This document shows, one piece after another, positions 39,789 to 49,138 of a stretch of DNA of 64,000 nucleotides. The notes below the pieces were generated by a model. The model worked only from the letters and a program-made list of their open reading frames with translations. It had not been told where the DNA came from and did no database searches. The position numbers were made by a program, and so were the translations under genes. The stretch covers positions 21,110 to 85,109 of the forward strand of contig CANHHA010000006.1 of assembly GCA_947460825.1 (NCBI GenBank), read 5' to 3'. This DNA comes from Flavobacteriales bacterium. Its GTDB lineage: Bacteria; Bacteroidota; Bacteroidia; Flavobacteriales_D; Crocinitomicaceae. The first letter of the stretch is position 1. Each line of letters starts with the position of its first letter.

Positions 39789-40194
39789 AGGTTTTCAGGA
39801 TGGTTTGTATAAATTCAGGAATACGAATGGGTTTAGCTTGATGTAGGGATTGAAACACTAACACGGTTGAAGCAGTGGTTAAAATTGTTGCATTTTGGTC
39901 AAACAACACATAGTTAAATTCCAGGGTACAATTGGTTGTTCTAACTAGCGTGGTCTCTAAGCGCAAGAAATCATCATATTTTGCAGGCGCTTTGAATTGC
40001 GTAGTCATGGATACCACCGGCAATAAAATCCCCTCATCTTCTAAGTGTTTATAAACCACTCCAAGGGACCGCAATGCTTCAACGCGACCCAATTCAAAGT
40101 AGGTTGCATAATTGCCGTGATAGCAATAACCCATGCGATCAGTTTCACTGTAACGCACACGAAATTCAGAGACATGGGAATAATATAAATTCAT
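39772..40194 (-). CDS. Acyl-CoA thioesterase (YbgC/FadM type, hotdog fold)
   Basis: A 140-residue hotdog thioesterase. The catalytic region is VRYSETDRMGYCYHGNYATYFELGR; the family normally has Asp in DxMGhvyhanY, here D with MGY. The strand FKAPAKYDDFLRLETTL and the ending ASTVLVF are typical. It probably hydrolyses acyl-CoA or acyl-carrier protein substrates. First gene of a two-gene leftward unit. Confidence 0.85.
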   Translation of the reverse strand: MNLYYSHVSEFRVRYSETDRMGYCYHGNYATYFELGRVEALRSLGVVYKHLEDEGILLPVVSMTTQFKAPAKYDDFLRLETTLVRTTNCTLEFNYVLFDQNATILTTASTVLVFQSLHQAKPIRIPEFIQTILKTYEIHT

Positions 40195-40216
40195 GATAGC
40201 ATATAAGTCCTTTTTC

Positions 40217-40248
40217 TTTGGAACTCAATCTAAAGTATTGTAAATTTG
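40217..40248 (+). promoter_or_regulatory. dnaA promoter
   Basis: TTTG (40217-40220), 20 bases, then TAAATTTG (40241-40248). Transcription would begin near 40254, giving dnaA a leader of about 200 bases that is rich in A and T runs. It also contains TTGTTCACA, one mismatch from a DnaA box. Confidence 0.68.
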
Positions 40249-40457
40249 TCTACTCCAAGCTTCTTATTTCAAGGTGTGGTAAAAAATGTTTTTAGAAGTA
40301 AAAAAAAATTAAAAGTCAAGGGTGTTTGAACTTTTTTTTTCAGTTTTTTCTATCAACCTTTGTTCACAACTTTTTAACAAAAGTTAATGTGCATTTAACA
40401 TACGTAAAATGCTGTTTATCAGTTCGGTGAATTTATTAATTGTTTTAGAAAAAAATT

Positions 40458-41888
40458 ATGTTGAAAGATCATACCACGGCTTGGGAGTCTTGTTTAAAAG
40501 TTATAAAAGATAACATCTCTTTACAAGCATACAAGGTGTGGTTTGAGCCAATAATTCCAGTAAAACTAGACCAAAGTATTTTAACCATCCAAGTTCCTTC
40601 TCATTTTTTCTATGAGTGGTTAGAGCAGCATTACATTGGGTTACTGAGTAAGGTAATTAAGAAAGAAATTGGTCCTGAAGGAAGTTTGGAATACAGCATT
40701 GTTATGGAGAGCAATCACCGAAATGCCACGCCTTACACAGTAAAATTACCCACTCAAAATAATTCGCAAGGTCAAAATTCACCCCAAAGCATTCCACTTG
40801 GAGCAACTGAGCATCAAATTCGAAATCCCTTCATTATTCCGGGATTAAAAAAAGTGACCATTGAGTCTAACTTAATTCCAAGTTTTACCTTTGAAAATTT
40901 CATAGAAGGTGATTGTAATCGGTTGGCGCGTGCATCGGGATATGCTGTAGCGAACAAGCCAGGAGGTACGGCCTTTAATCCCCTATTGATATACGGAGGA
41001 GTAGGTTTGGGTAAAACTCATTTGGCTCATGCCATCGGACTCTCTATCAAGGAACAGCATCCAAGTAAAACGGTACTTTATGTGCAATCTGAAAAATTTG
41101 CCCACCAGTTTATTGATGCGATAAAGAATCAAACGACCAATGACTTTATTCACTTCTATCAAATGGTGGATGTGTTAATTATTGATGACGTTCAGTTTTT
41201 TGCAGGTAAGGAGCGTACACAAGATGTATTCTTTAGCATTTTTAATCACTTGCACCAAAATGGTAAGCAAATCGTACTTACTTCCGACAAGGCTCCGGTA
41301 GAAATGCAAGGGATGGAGCAGCGCTTGTTATCCAGATTCAAGTGGGGGCTATCTGCAGATTTAAATGTTCCAGACTTGGAAACGCGCATTGCCATACTTG
41401 AAAAGAAAATGTATGCAAGTGGGATTGAATTACCGAAAGAAGTGGTTGAGTATTTAGCCTATTCGATCAACACGAACATTCGAGAAATTGAAGGTGCGAT
41501 GAATACGCTCTTGATGCAGTCATCCTTGAATAAAAAATCAATTTCATTAGAGCTGGCAAAGCAAATGGTTGATAAATTCGTTAAGAATACCGCTCGAGAG
41601 GTCTCTATTGAATATATTCAAAAAATTGTATGTGATTATTTTGATTTACCCATCGAAATGCTGAAATCTAAAACACGGAAGCGTGAAGTGGTTCAAGCCC
41701 GTCAAATTAGCATGTATTTTTCTAAGAAAATGACAAAATCTTCCTTGGCGAATATCGGTGCACATTGTGGTGGTAAGGATCATGCCACGGTGCTACACGC
41801 ATGCAGAACGGTCGTGAATCTTTCTGAAACCGATAAGCAATTTCGGGTGTACTTAGAGGAACTAGAGAAGAAGTTAACCATTCATTAA
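40458..41888 (+). CDS. dnaA: Chromosomal replication initiator protein DnaA
   Basis: A 476-residue AAA+ initiator. Domain I: WESCLKVIKDNISLQAYKVWFEPI. Domain III: SFTFENFIEGDCNRLARAS, Walker A LLIYGGVGLGKTHLAHAIG, Walker B VLIIDDVQFFAGKERTQ and sensor residues in ILTSDKAPVEM-like text (IVLTSDKAP). Domain IV: the DNA-binding signature CGGKDHATVLHACRTV. Domain II is a short Gln/Asn-rich linker. No dnaN or rpmH follows. Confidence 0.97.
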   Translation: MLKDHTTAWESCLKVIKDNISLQAYKVWFEPIIPVKLDQSILTIQVPSHFFYEWLEQHYIGLLSKVIKKEIGPEGSLEYSIVMESNHRNATPYTVKLPTQNNSQGQNSPQSIPLGATEHQIRNPFIIPGLKKVTIESNLIPSFTFENFIEGDCNRLARASGYAVANKPGGTAFNPLLIYGGVGLGKTHLAHAIGLSIKEQHPSKTVLYVQSEKFAHQFIDAIKNQTTNDFIHFYQMVDVLIIDDVQFFAGKERTQDVFFSIFNHLHQNGKQIVLTSDKAPVEMQGMEQRLLSRFKWGLSADLNVPDLETRIAILEKKMYASGIELPKEVVEYLAYSINTNIREIEGAMNTLLMQSSLNKKSISLELAKQMVDKFVKNTAREVSIEYIQKIVCDYFDLPIEMLKSKTRKREVVQARQISMYFSKKMTKSSLANIGAHCGGKDHATVLHACRTVVNLSETDKQFRVYLEELEKKLTIH

Positions 41889-41894
41889 AACTCA

Positions 41895-42485
41895 TTGAGC
41901 GTTAAGAAACGGACGGTTTCTTGTGTAAGCGAATTCTCCTTAACACAGCAAAAATCCAAATTCACTGCAATTCTATTTCCGTGTGCTGATGAGGACGTAT
42001 TCAAATCTAATCTGAACCATATAAAATCATTGCATGCTAAGGCAGATCATGCTTGCTACGCTTATCAAGTTGGAAATCCAATAAAAACAAGAGCAAATGA
42101 CGACGGAGAACCCTCTGGAAGTGCCGGATTACCGATACTTGGACAATTAAAGTCTCATGAATTAATCCATGTGGGATGTGTGGTTATCCGCTATTATGGC
42201 GGGACAAAATTAGGAGTACCCGGATTAATTGCCGCATACAAAAACACGTGCTTGGGCGCAATACGAGAAAATGAAATAATTCCACACCAAGCATTCCAAA
42301 CGCTTCAGATCGTTGGTGATTACGTATCCTTAATGAAATTCATGAGTATTGCCAACCAGCAGAATTGGCATATAAGGTATCTTAGTTCGGAGTCTGAACC
42401 CATGTTACAGATACACATTGAAGAGGAAAGCGTGCCGCTCGTAATGGATAAATTATCATTATTTTCGTCATTAACCTGTTTTTAA
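41895..42485 (+). CDS. YigZ/IMPACT-family protein
   Basis: 196 residues. The UPF0029/IMPACT N-terminal domain is clear: LTQQKSKFTAILFPC, HAKADHACYAYQVG, NDDGEPSGSAGLPILGQL and VVIRYYGGTKLGVPGLIAAY. Bacterial members bind nucleic acid or nucleotides by inference from structure; function is unsettled. The start is TTG, six bases after the dnaA stop, and no in-frame ATG precedes the conserved region, so it is probably cotranscribed with dnaA. Confidence 0.85.
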   Translation: MSVKKRTVSCVSEFSLTQQKSKFTAILFPCADEDVFKSNLNHIKSLHAKADHACYAYQVGNPIKTRANDDGEPSGSAGLPILGQLKSHELIHVGCVVIRYYGGTKLGVPGLIAAYKNTCLGAIRENEIIPHQAFQTLQIVGDYVSLMKFMSIANQQNWHIRYLSSESEPMLQIHIEEESVPLVMDKLSLFSSLTCF

Positions 42486-42489
42486 ATGC

Positions 42490-43197
42490 ATGTGTTATAG
42501 CAACTCAAGTACTTCAAGTAACGAAACACTCCGTCAAACTTACAAGCGATCTGTTCAGTTACTGCCCCCTGAAACACCGGTATATTACGCGAATGGATTT
42601 TCCTTTCCAACGTGGCGTATTATCACCAAATCCCCAAGCATAACCCTTATGAAATGGGGGTTAGTCCCTCATTGGTATCGAGGAAACACCCCCCTTGATT
42701 TTGCGAGTAAAACCCTTAATGCACGAATAGAAACCCTTCATGAAAAAGCGAGTTTCAAACCATTAATAGCAACGCATCGTTGCGTGATTCCTTCATCGGG
42801 GTTCTTTGAATTCAAGCACTTGAATGCAGTTAAAATCCCTTACTTTATTTATCCAAAAGAACAATCCATATTCTCTATGGCTGGGCTTTACGATGAATGG
42901 TTCAATCCCGAAACCAAGGAATATCTGCGGTGTTTTACGATAATAACGGCAGCGGCTAACCCACTCATGGAAGAAATTCACAACAGCAAGAAACGAATGC
43001 CCTTGATTTTACCGTATCATCAGGTAGAACAATACCTTAATGGCACCAATAAAATTGAGCATTTCTTACCCATTCCGCCTGAAGAAATGAGTGCTCATCC
43101 TATTGCCAAAAGCATTATTTTCTCTCAACATGCAAACGTACCTGCTGTGCAACAGCCTATTGTTAATAATATTGAGGAACAAACCCGATTATTCTGA
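42490..43197 (+). CDS. SOS response-associated peptidase (SRAP; YedK/HMCES family)
   Basis: A 235-residue protein that in characterised members forms a stable covalent bond between Cys2 and abasic sites in single-stranded DNA. The start at 42490 puts the catalytic Cys at position 2 (MCYSN). The other active-site elements are the Glu in IPSSGFFEFKH and the His in EEIHNSKKRMPLIL; here four residues separate His from RMP, where most members have fewer. Clustered with dnaA and yigZ. Confidence 0.9.
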   Translation: MCYSNSSTSSNETLRQTYKRSVQLLPPETPVYYANGFSFPTWRIITKSPSITLMKWGLVPHWYRGNTPLDFASKTLNARIETLHEKASFKPLIATHRCVIPSSGFFEFKHLNAVKIPYFIYPKEQSIFSMAGLYDEWFNPETKEYLRCFTIITAAANPLMEEIHNSKKRMPLILPYHQVEQYLNGTNKIEHFLPIPPEEMSAHPIAKSIIFSQHANVPAVQQPIVNNIEEQTRLF

Positions 43198-43228
43198 GAT
43201 ATGGTATTAATTTTGTGATTGACGAACC

Positions 43229-43894
43229 ATGAAAATTACCTACATTTTATTCCTCTTACCCTTACTCCTTAGTTCATGTATTGAAATCATTGATGATTTA
43301 AGCATCCACAGTGATGGTACAGGCACCTTTAAATACTCTATCAATCTAAGCTCCAGTAAATTAAAAGTGAATTCGATTCTTTCCCTCGACAGTTTAGATG
43401 GTAAGAAAGTCCCTGATTTGGCTGAAATTGAAGCAAAAATCACAGAATTCAAGAACCTACTGTCGCAGGAGCCGGGGATAAGCATGGTGAAAACAGACCT
43501 TAATACTAGTGATTTTATTTTAAAAATAAGTATTGATTTTAATTCAATTTCACAATTACAATCCGGTATTAAAAGTGTTCTAATACGCCTTGGTAAAGAA
43601 AAAGACCAATACGCGATCGAAGAAGATTGGATTTCTTGGGATGGTAAAACCCTAAATCGTGAAATTCCATCCGCAGTAACTTCCAAAGTAAAGTCCTTTG
43701 AATACTCAGAAATGGATTTATTAAAATCCGGTACGTACACCAGCATTACCCGATTTGATAAGCCTATTTTAAAAACGAGCAATTCAAACTGCAAACTAAA
43801 CCCATCTCGAACTGCTTCCATGCTTCAAGTGAATACCTACGACCTTAAGCTCAATAATTCACTCATTGAAAACGCGATTACGTTAACTCCCTAA
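43229..43894 (+). CDS. Lipoprotein of unknown function
   Basis: A 221-residue protein with lipoprotein signal MKITYILFLLPLLLSSC (lipobox LSSC, Cys17). After it comes IEIIDDLSIHSDGTGTFKYSINLSSSK, a pattern seen in exported beta-rich proteins of this phylum. No family was identified. It heads a tight rightward group of three cell-envelope genes (gaps of 5 and 2 bases). Confidence 0.72.
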   Translation: MKITYILFLLPLLLSSCIEIIDDLSIHSDGTGTFKYSINLSSSKLKVNSILSLDSLDGKKVPDLAEIEAKITEFKNLLSQEPGISMVKTDLNTSDFILKISIDFNSISQLQSGIKSVLIRLGKEKDQYAIEEDWISWDGKTLNREIPSAVTSKVKSFEYSEMDLLKSGTYTSITRFDKPILKTSNSNCKLNPSRTASMLQVNTYDLKLNNSLIENAITLTP

Positions 43895-43899
43895 GCGGT

Positions 43900-45702
43900 A
43901 TGAAACACACTTTATTCTCCGTTGTCATTCTACTGTCCGCAGGTATGTTTGGGCAAAAATCGGAATTGATGATCCCACAGGAAGCGGTTACTGTATTTAG
44001 TATAAACAACCTTGATTTACTTAAAAAGATTGGTGTTGACCAACTGATTTCTTATGATTTCATGAATGAAATCCATCAAGAATTGTTCGATGGGTCTACC
44101 GATAACAAATCTCTCAAGGATGCGGGAATCGATTTCGACCAGCGCTTGAATATTTTTTATGGAAAAACCCAAAACATGGAAGTTTCGGGGTTTACATTTG
44201 GTATTACAGACCAAGCGGCATTGTTTTCAGTGTTTGATGATTTCGATCCGCTTCCTAGCGAAATCAATGGGGCGAAAGCCTACGGCTCATTCTTTAACAA
44301 CTTGGTCATTAAAAACAATAACGGGTTACTAATCCGGGTTGAACCGATCGAGTCTTATGTGATGTCCATGACCGATTCCATCTGGTTTTCGAGGGGTAAT
44401 CTCTCCCCATATTACCAGGGATTTGATCAAAACGAAGCCTTTAGCGATGATGAGTTAATGGCCCAAGATATTTCTTATGAGCTTCTTGAAAAAAACTACA
44501 ATGAACTTCGTGATAGTATTCAGTATGTGCTTCAACACCAGTATTTATCTGAAGTATTTAGAGGGCTCTTCCAAGAAGGAAAATCTCTTTATTCCCTGTC
44601 TCAACCATTCCGAGAGGTATTACTCCATCCTGTTGCAGGGGTTTTTTACATGGATAACGAACGTAATTTTGACCGTGCTAAAAACCTTTGGTACCTCAAA
44701 TCGGTATTGCCTTCGCTGTACCTTGACATTCAAGAACTTTACCAAGGAAATATCATAACCGGCGATCTTGTTTTGGGAGCACAATCGATAGATTTTAATA
44801 TTACAGCCTCCTACAGCGAACCTTTGGGTTCGATTTATCTTGAAATGAATGACGCGAAATTCGATAAGCGCATTGCCAAATATATCAAGGAGGATCAATC
44901 GGCATTCTTTACCTACACCATAAATTTAGAGCATGCGTACAACAAAGCATATGAGATTGTGCTTCCCTTATTAGAAAAGGAGAAAAATATAGACTTATCC
45001 ATGAATGTTTTAACGCTGAAACTCGCTAATGCATTCATCAACAAAGACGCTGTTTTTGACGCCTACAAAGGATGCATGTTTGGAACCTTTAATGGGGTTA
45101 AGAAGGTGAAAACTCGAAAAATTGAATTTTTTTACAATGAAGACACCTTTGAATATGGTGAACGTGAAACCGATGCGGAAGAAGAAATGCCTATTTTCAC
45201 CCTTGGCTTTACCACGGGGAGACCAGATGTGCCTGAGTTAATTTTAGAGCATTTGAGTACGATTACCAGTAATTTTGAAAAGACCCCGAATTATTGGGTC
45301 TACAACAAGGCGATTTTTGATGCTGCTCCGTTGTATATGATTAATACCGATGGGCTTTTTATTCTAACAAACGATGAAGATTTGGCGAAAAATCATGCGG
45401 AGGGCTACGGAAAAGCTGGGCTTTCCAATAAAACCCTGAAAACCATTAAAAAAGCAGGCTCAATGAGTGGATTTGCGAATTTAAAGGCTGTTGCCAATCA
45501 ATTTCCCACCGACTTTCTACTCCCAGAGCAGGTTCCACTCATGGAGTCATTACGCGGTAAATCGGGTACGATGTCACTGCGCTCAGGTAAGACCACCCTC
45601 CAGAATACGGAAATATCATTATCCTATGGTTTCGAGTCGTCGGAAGACTCGGGTAAGCATTTGCTAGACATGTTAAACACCTTGTACTTGCTAACAAAAT
45701 AA
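43900..45702 (+). CDS. Exported protein of unknown function (DUF4836-like build)
   Basis: A 600-residue exported protein (signal MKHTLFSVVILLSAGMFG). It has several repeats of a pattern that starts like IPQEAVTVFSINNLDLLKKIG, where a protein speaks of 'quantity and limit' strands. The layout recalls DUF4836 proteins of Bacteroidota, but the match is by eye and weak. There is no catalytic motif. Second of three genes that appear to form one operon. Confidence 0.6.
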   Translation: MKHTLFSVVILLSAGMFGQKSELMIPQEAVTVFSINNLDLLKKIGVDQLISYDFMNEIHQELFDGSTDNKSLKDAGIDFDQRLNIFYGKTQNMEVSGFTFGITDQAALFSVFDDFDPLPSEINGAKAYGSFFNNLVIKNNNGLLIRVEPIESYVMSMTDSIWFSRGNLSPYYQGFDQNEAFSDDELMAQDISYELLEKNYNELRDSIQYVLQHQYLSEVFRGLFQEGKSLYSLSQPFREVLLHPVAGVFYMDNERNFDRAKNLWYLKSVLPSLYLDIQELYQGNIITGDLVLGAQSIDFNITASYSEPLGSIYLEMNDAKFDKRIAKYIKEDQSAFFTYTINLEHAYNKAYEIVLPLLEKEKNIDLSMNVLTLKLANAFINKDAVFDAYKGCMFGTFNGVKKVKTRKIEFFYNEDTFEYGERETDAEEEMPIFTLGFTTGRPDVPELILEHLSTITSNFEKTPNYWVYNKAIFDAAPLYMINTDGLFILTNDEDLAKNHAEGYGKAGLSNKTLKTIKKAGSMSGFANLKAVANQFPTDFLLPEQVPLMESLRGKSGTMSLRSGKTTLQNTEISLSYGFESSEDSGKHLLDMLNTLYLLTK

Positions 45703-45704
45703 GC

Positions 45705-47063
45705 GTGAAGTCGTTAAATAAAGGTGTTTTTTTTATAGTTCTCCTTGCTCTTTTGGGCGGAATCCTTGTAGCTAAAAGTAATTTTTTTTCATTCAATAAG
45801 CATCCGAAGCTCATCGATCGAGTACCCGTTTCGGATTATTTAATTCGGCTCAAATCCCTGCAATTCAGTAAAGAAATCAATCCCATTCTTTTTAAATATA
45901 AGTTGCCAATTCGAGAATTTGCAGCGCCAGATTTCCTTCTCGGACAGGCAAAACATCATGGAATAAACTTACAAACTGAAGTGTATTTATTTTTTAATGA
46001 GCCAAGAGATGAGTGGGGCGCGCTGATGCAAGTAAACGATTCTTCCAAACTTATTGGTGGAATTGATCGCTTCAGGAAAAATACCGAGCTTAGCGATTCC
46101 TCTACGGATGACATTCGGATTTTTTATTTTAATGAGTTAAACATCTATGTCGCCTATGAAAAAAACTACTTGTTTTTCTACTCTGGGAAAAATTTCTCGA
46201 GCCGCCTGAGTGAGGTAAGCCAATCAAAAACAGGAGGAATACGCCCTGAATGGAAGCGGTTTTTATCAAAGAAACCTTTCCGAAAAGAAAACTTAGTAAT
46301 CTACACCGAAGGAAAAGGCATTCAATCTTGGGGATTCGACTTTGGGCTCTTTGCTCATGACAATGATACCACGGGATTACACCTCAAGTGTTACTTGCAC
46401 TCCTTTGCTCCACATGGGATTTACAGTAAACCAAAATCAGTTGGACTGCCACGGTCAAGCCAAGATGTGAAAGCCATTGAACTCCACCTTTCACCACAAT
46501 TCAACACCACTAAAACCGGTCATGAGCTCATTGGAAAAATACATAAAATGGGAAAGAAAATTAGTTTTCCTACCCGTGAGTTTTTCGCCACATGGGCAGG
46601 CGATTTGTCCTTTAGGGAAGGTGGCGCTGTAAATGCCACACAACGAATCATCACTTCGGAATTTGATGAAGATTTTAATGTGCGAGAGGTAATTAAATTC
46701 GAAACAATCAAAGTGCCCGGCTATACGGTTGTATATAATACCTCAGATGATGGAAAACGCTTTATCAATCAGCTCTTCGGGAAAGGCCTTTTACGCAGTG
46801 AAACGCAGCGTTTACGTTTTTTATTCTCCCCCTTACTCAGCATGAAATATACGGATCCATACTACTTCTTTACTTCAGCGTCTACGTTTCCGAAACAAAT
46901 TCCTGACCCAGGAAACTACGTTCTTTGGAACTACGAGGGAACTCCCATCCTATTGACATTGGGAACGGTAAAAAAACACAGCATAGCACTGGAGGTAGAT
47001 TTTGCAGTGAAACCCGTACTCAAGTACATTCAACGAATAAAAAAAACGAATTCAAAAAAATAA
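45705..47063 (+). CDS. Membrane-anchored or exported protein of unknown function
   Basis: A 452-residue protein starting at GTG, two bases after the previous stop. An N-terminal hydrophobic segment (GVFFIVLLALLGGILVA) is followed by a long soluble part with no recognised domain (e.g. FATWAGDLSFREGGAVNATQ). Some segments (INPILFKYKLPIREF, GGIDRFRKNTELSD) echo the layout of the 600-residue neighbour, which suggests a related pair. Ends convergently one base from dusB. Confidence 0.6.
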   Translation: MKSLNKGVFFIVLLALLGGILVAKSNFFSFNKHPKLIDRVPVSDYLIRLKSLQFSKEINPILFKYKLPIREFAAPDFLLGQAKHHGINLQTEVYLFFNEPRDEWGALMQVNDSSKLIGGIDRFRKNTELSDSSTDDIRIFYFNELNIYVAYEKNYLFFYSGKNFSSRLSEVSQSKTGGIRPEWKRFLSKKPFRKENLVIYTEGKGIQSWGFDFGLFAHDNDTTGLHLKCYLHSFAPHGIYSKPKSVGLPRSSQDVKAIELHLSPQFNTTKTGHELIGKIHKMGKKISFPTREFFATWAGDLSFREGGAVNATQRIITSEFDEDFNVREVIKFETIKVPGYTVVYNTSDDGKRFINQLFGKGLLRSETQRLRFLFSPLLSMKYTDPYYFFTSASTFPKQIPDPGNYVLWNYEGTPILLTLGTVKKHSIALEVDFAVKPVLKYIQRIKKTNSKK

Positions 47064-48056
47064 CTAGTATACCTCTTCGGTGAGGAACATTGTTTTAATT
47101 TCTGTGATAATTTCTTTAACTTCTTCCAATTCATTAGCCATAACCAAGGCTGACTTATAGGTCTTGAAATGAGGAATCCCTTTAAAATAATTGCCATAAT
47201 GACGCTTCATTTCAGCAATTCCAACCTTTTCTCCTTTCCATTGTATGCTAAAGTTTAAATGTTCTTCGATCGCATCAAGCCGTTCTTGAAACGTAGGAGG
47301 GTTAATAAATTCACCGCTGGCTAAAAAATGTTTGATTTCATTAAAAATCCATGGATATCCGATAGACGCCCGTCCAATCATGATGCCATCTACCCCATAG
47401 GTGTCTCGGTATAAGCGTGCTTTTTCTGGAGAATCAATGTCTCCGTTTCCAAAAATTGGAATTCGCATGCGCTGATTATTCTTAACGGCCCCAATCAAGC
47501 TCCAATCCGCCTCTCCTTTATACATTTGCTTCCTTGTTCTACCGTGAATGGTCAAGGCCTCGATTCCAATGTCTTGCAAGCGCTCTGCCGTTTCTACGAT
47601 ATTCTTGGTTGAATCATCCCAACCAAGACGCGTCTTTACAGTTACCGGAACCTTAACGGCATTCACTACCGCTTTCGTGAGTCGCACCATTTTAGGAATA
47701 TCTTGAAGCAGGCCTGCTCCGGCGCCTTTACACGCTACTTTTTTAACAGGGCAGCCGTAATTAATATCAATTAAATCTGGTTTTACTCGCTCAATAATTT
47801 GTGCTGCTTGAACCATACTTTCCTCATCAGAACCAAAAATCTGTACGCCGATGGGACGTTCATATTCAAAAATATCCATTTTCTGGACGCTTTTCACCGC
47901 GTCTCGAATAAGCCCTTCCGAGGAAATAAATTCGGTATACATCATATCTGCACCGTGTTTTTTACACAGCGCACGAAACGGGGGATCGCTCACATCTTCC
48001 ATAGGCGCAAGCAAGAGTGGAAAATCACCCAACTCGATATGTCTGATTTTTACCAT
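47064..48056 (-). CDS. dusB: tRNA-dihydrouridine synthase (DusB type)
   Basis: A 330-residue FMN enzyme that reduces uridines in tRNA D-loops. The barrel motifs are LLLAPMEDVSDPPFRALC, the catalytic-cysteine region INYGCPVKKVACKGAGAGLL, TVKTRLGWDD, ALTIHGRTRKQMYKG and IPIFGNGDIDSPEKA. The start codon overlaps the stop of the upstream pyrophosphorylase gene by one base. Confidence 0.95.
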   Translation of the reverse strand: MVKIRHIELGDFPLLLAPMEDVSDPPFRALCKKHGADMMYTEFISSEGLIRDAVKSVQKMDIFEYERPIGVQIFGSDEESMVQAAQIIERVKPDLIDINYGCPVKKVACKGAGAGLLQDIPKMVRLTKAVVNAVKVPVTVKTRLGWDDSTKNIVETAERLQDIGIEALTIHGRTRKQMYKGEADWSLIGAVKNNQRMRIPIFGNGDIDSPEKARLYRDTYGVDGIMIGRASIGYPWIFNEIKHFLASGEFINPPTFQERLDAIEEHLNFSIQWKGEKVGIAEMKRHYGNYFKGIPHFKTYKSALVMANELEEVKEIITEIKTMFLTEEVY

Positions 48057-49138
48057 TAGTGGAACAGTGCTGGATTTGAATCTTCAATCTGCTTTAAGTA
48101 AGTCTTTAATGATTGCTCTTTATCCTTCCTTAAAACCATCAACATTCCATCCGACTCTACGATGATCGTATCTTGGATTCCATCAAGAAGCACTACTTTA
48201 TCTTTCGGAAGATGCACCAGGCAATTTTTCGTTTCAAACAAATGTACATTTTCCCCTACTACCGCATTTCCATGGTCGTCTTTATCCATGTGGTCAATTA
48301 AGCTACCCCAAGTACCTAAATCACTCCAATCAAAATCCGAGACCACCACAGAAACATTTTTGGCATGTTCCATGACCGCGAAATCAATGGAAATATCCTC
48401 GGCCGCAGCAAATGCACTCCGCATGAAGAAGGCTTCAGTATCTGAATTATAAGAATCCATAGATCCGCAAAACACCTCATACAAGGAATTGGCATATACC
48501 TTTATCGCCTCTAAAATATCTACTGCTCGCCAAATAAATATGCCTGAATTCCAAAAATAATTGCCGGAATCCACAAACGTTTTCGCCACATCGATGCTTG
48601 GTTTTTCACAAAAACGACGCACGGGTTCTACCGCTCCAGGAAGATGTTGGCTAGGCCGTACTTCGATATAACCATATCCCGTATCAGGACGTGTCGGTTG
48701 AATTCCCAGGGTCACCAATTGCCCTAAATTCGCTTCTTGAACAGCGGCATTAATACACTCAACAAAGCGAGCAGTATTGATGATTAAATGATCTGACGGT
48801 GAAATCACCAACGTCGCATTGGGATTTAAGCTCAAAATCTTCGCTGCGGCAAAAGCAATACACGGCGCTGTATTTTTTCGTTCAGGCTCGCAAATGACTT
48901 GATCCCCATCTAATTCGGGTAATTGACTGAGTACCAAGTCGCGATATCGCTCGTTGGTTAATACATATACCTTTGAGGAGTCAGAAATTTCAGTTAGGCG
49001 TTCAAAGGTTAAACGCAATAATGACTTACCAACCCCGAGTACATCCAGGAATTGTTTTGGTTTTTGCTGCGTTGACATGGGCCAGAAACGACTTCCTATG
49101 CCCCCCGCCATGATTAAACTGTATGTATTATTCTCCAT
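48056..49138 (-). CDS. manC: Mannose-1-phosphate guanylyltransferase
   Basis: Makes GDP-mannose for surface polysaccharides and glycosylation. The 360-residue protein has the nucleotidyltransferase signature IMAGGIGSRFWPMSTQQKPKQF, then VISPSDHLI and VRRFCEKPS, and the metal-site DFDWSDLGTWGSL. There is no fused phosphomannose isomerase domain, so it is the short form. It overlaps the sprT-like gene by 11 bases. Confidence 0.93.
   Translation of the reverse strand: MENNTYSLIMAGGIGSRFWPMSTQQKPKQFLDVLGVGKSLLRLTFERLTEISDSSKVYVLTNERYRDLVLSQLPELDGDQVICEPERKNTAPCIAFAAAKILSLNPNATLVISPSDHLIINTARFVECINAAVQEANLGQLVTLGIQPTRPDTGYGYIEVRPSQHLPGAVEPVRRFCEKPSIDVAKTFVDSGNYFWNSGIFIWRAVDILEAIKVYANSLYEVFCGSMDSYNSDTEAFFMRSAFAAAEDISIDFAVMEHAKNVSVVVSDFDWSDLGTWGSLIDHMDKDDHGNAVVGENVHLFETKNCLVHLPKDKVVLLDGIQDTIIVESDGMLMVLRKDKEQSLKTYLKQIEDSNPALFH

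Noticed and set aside
40360..40457. Origin of replication before dnaA
   Set aside because: Only one near-DnaA box (TTGTTCACA) was found and no cluster or clear unwinding element.
43240..43821. 193-codon frame antisense to the lipoprotein gene
   Set aside because: It is a shadow frame; the plus-strand lipoprotein has a lipobox and operon neighbours.
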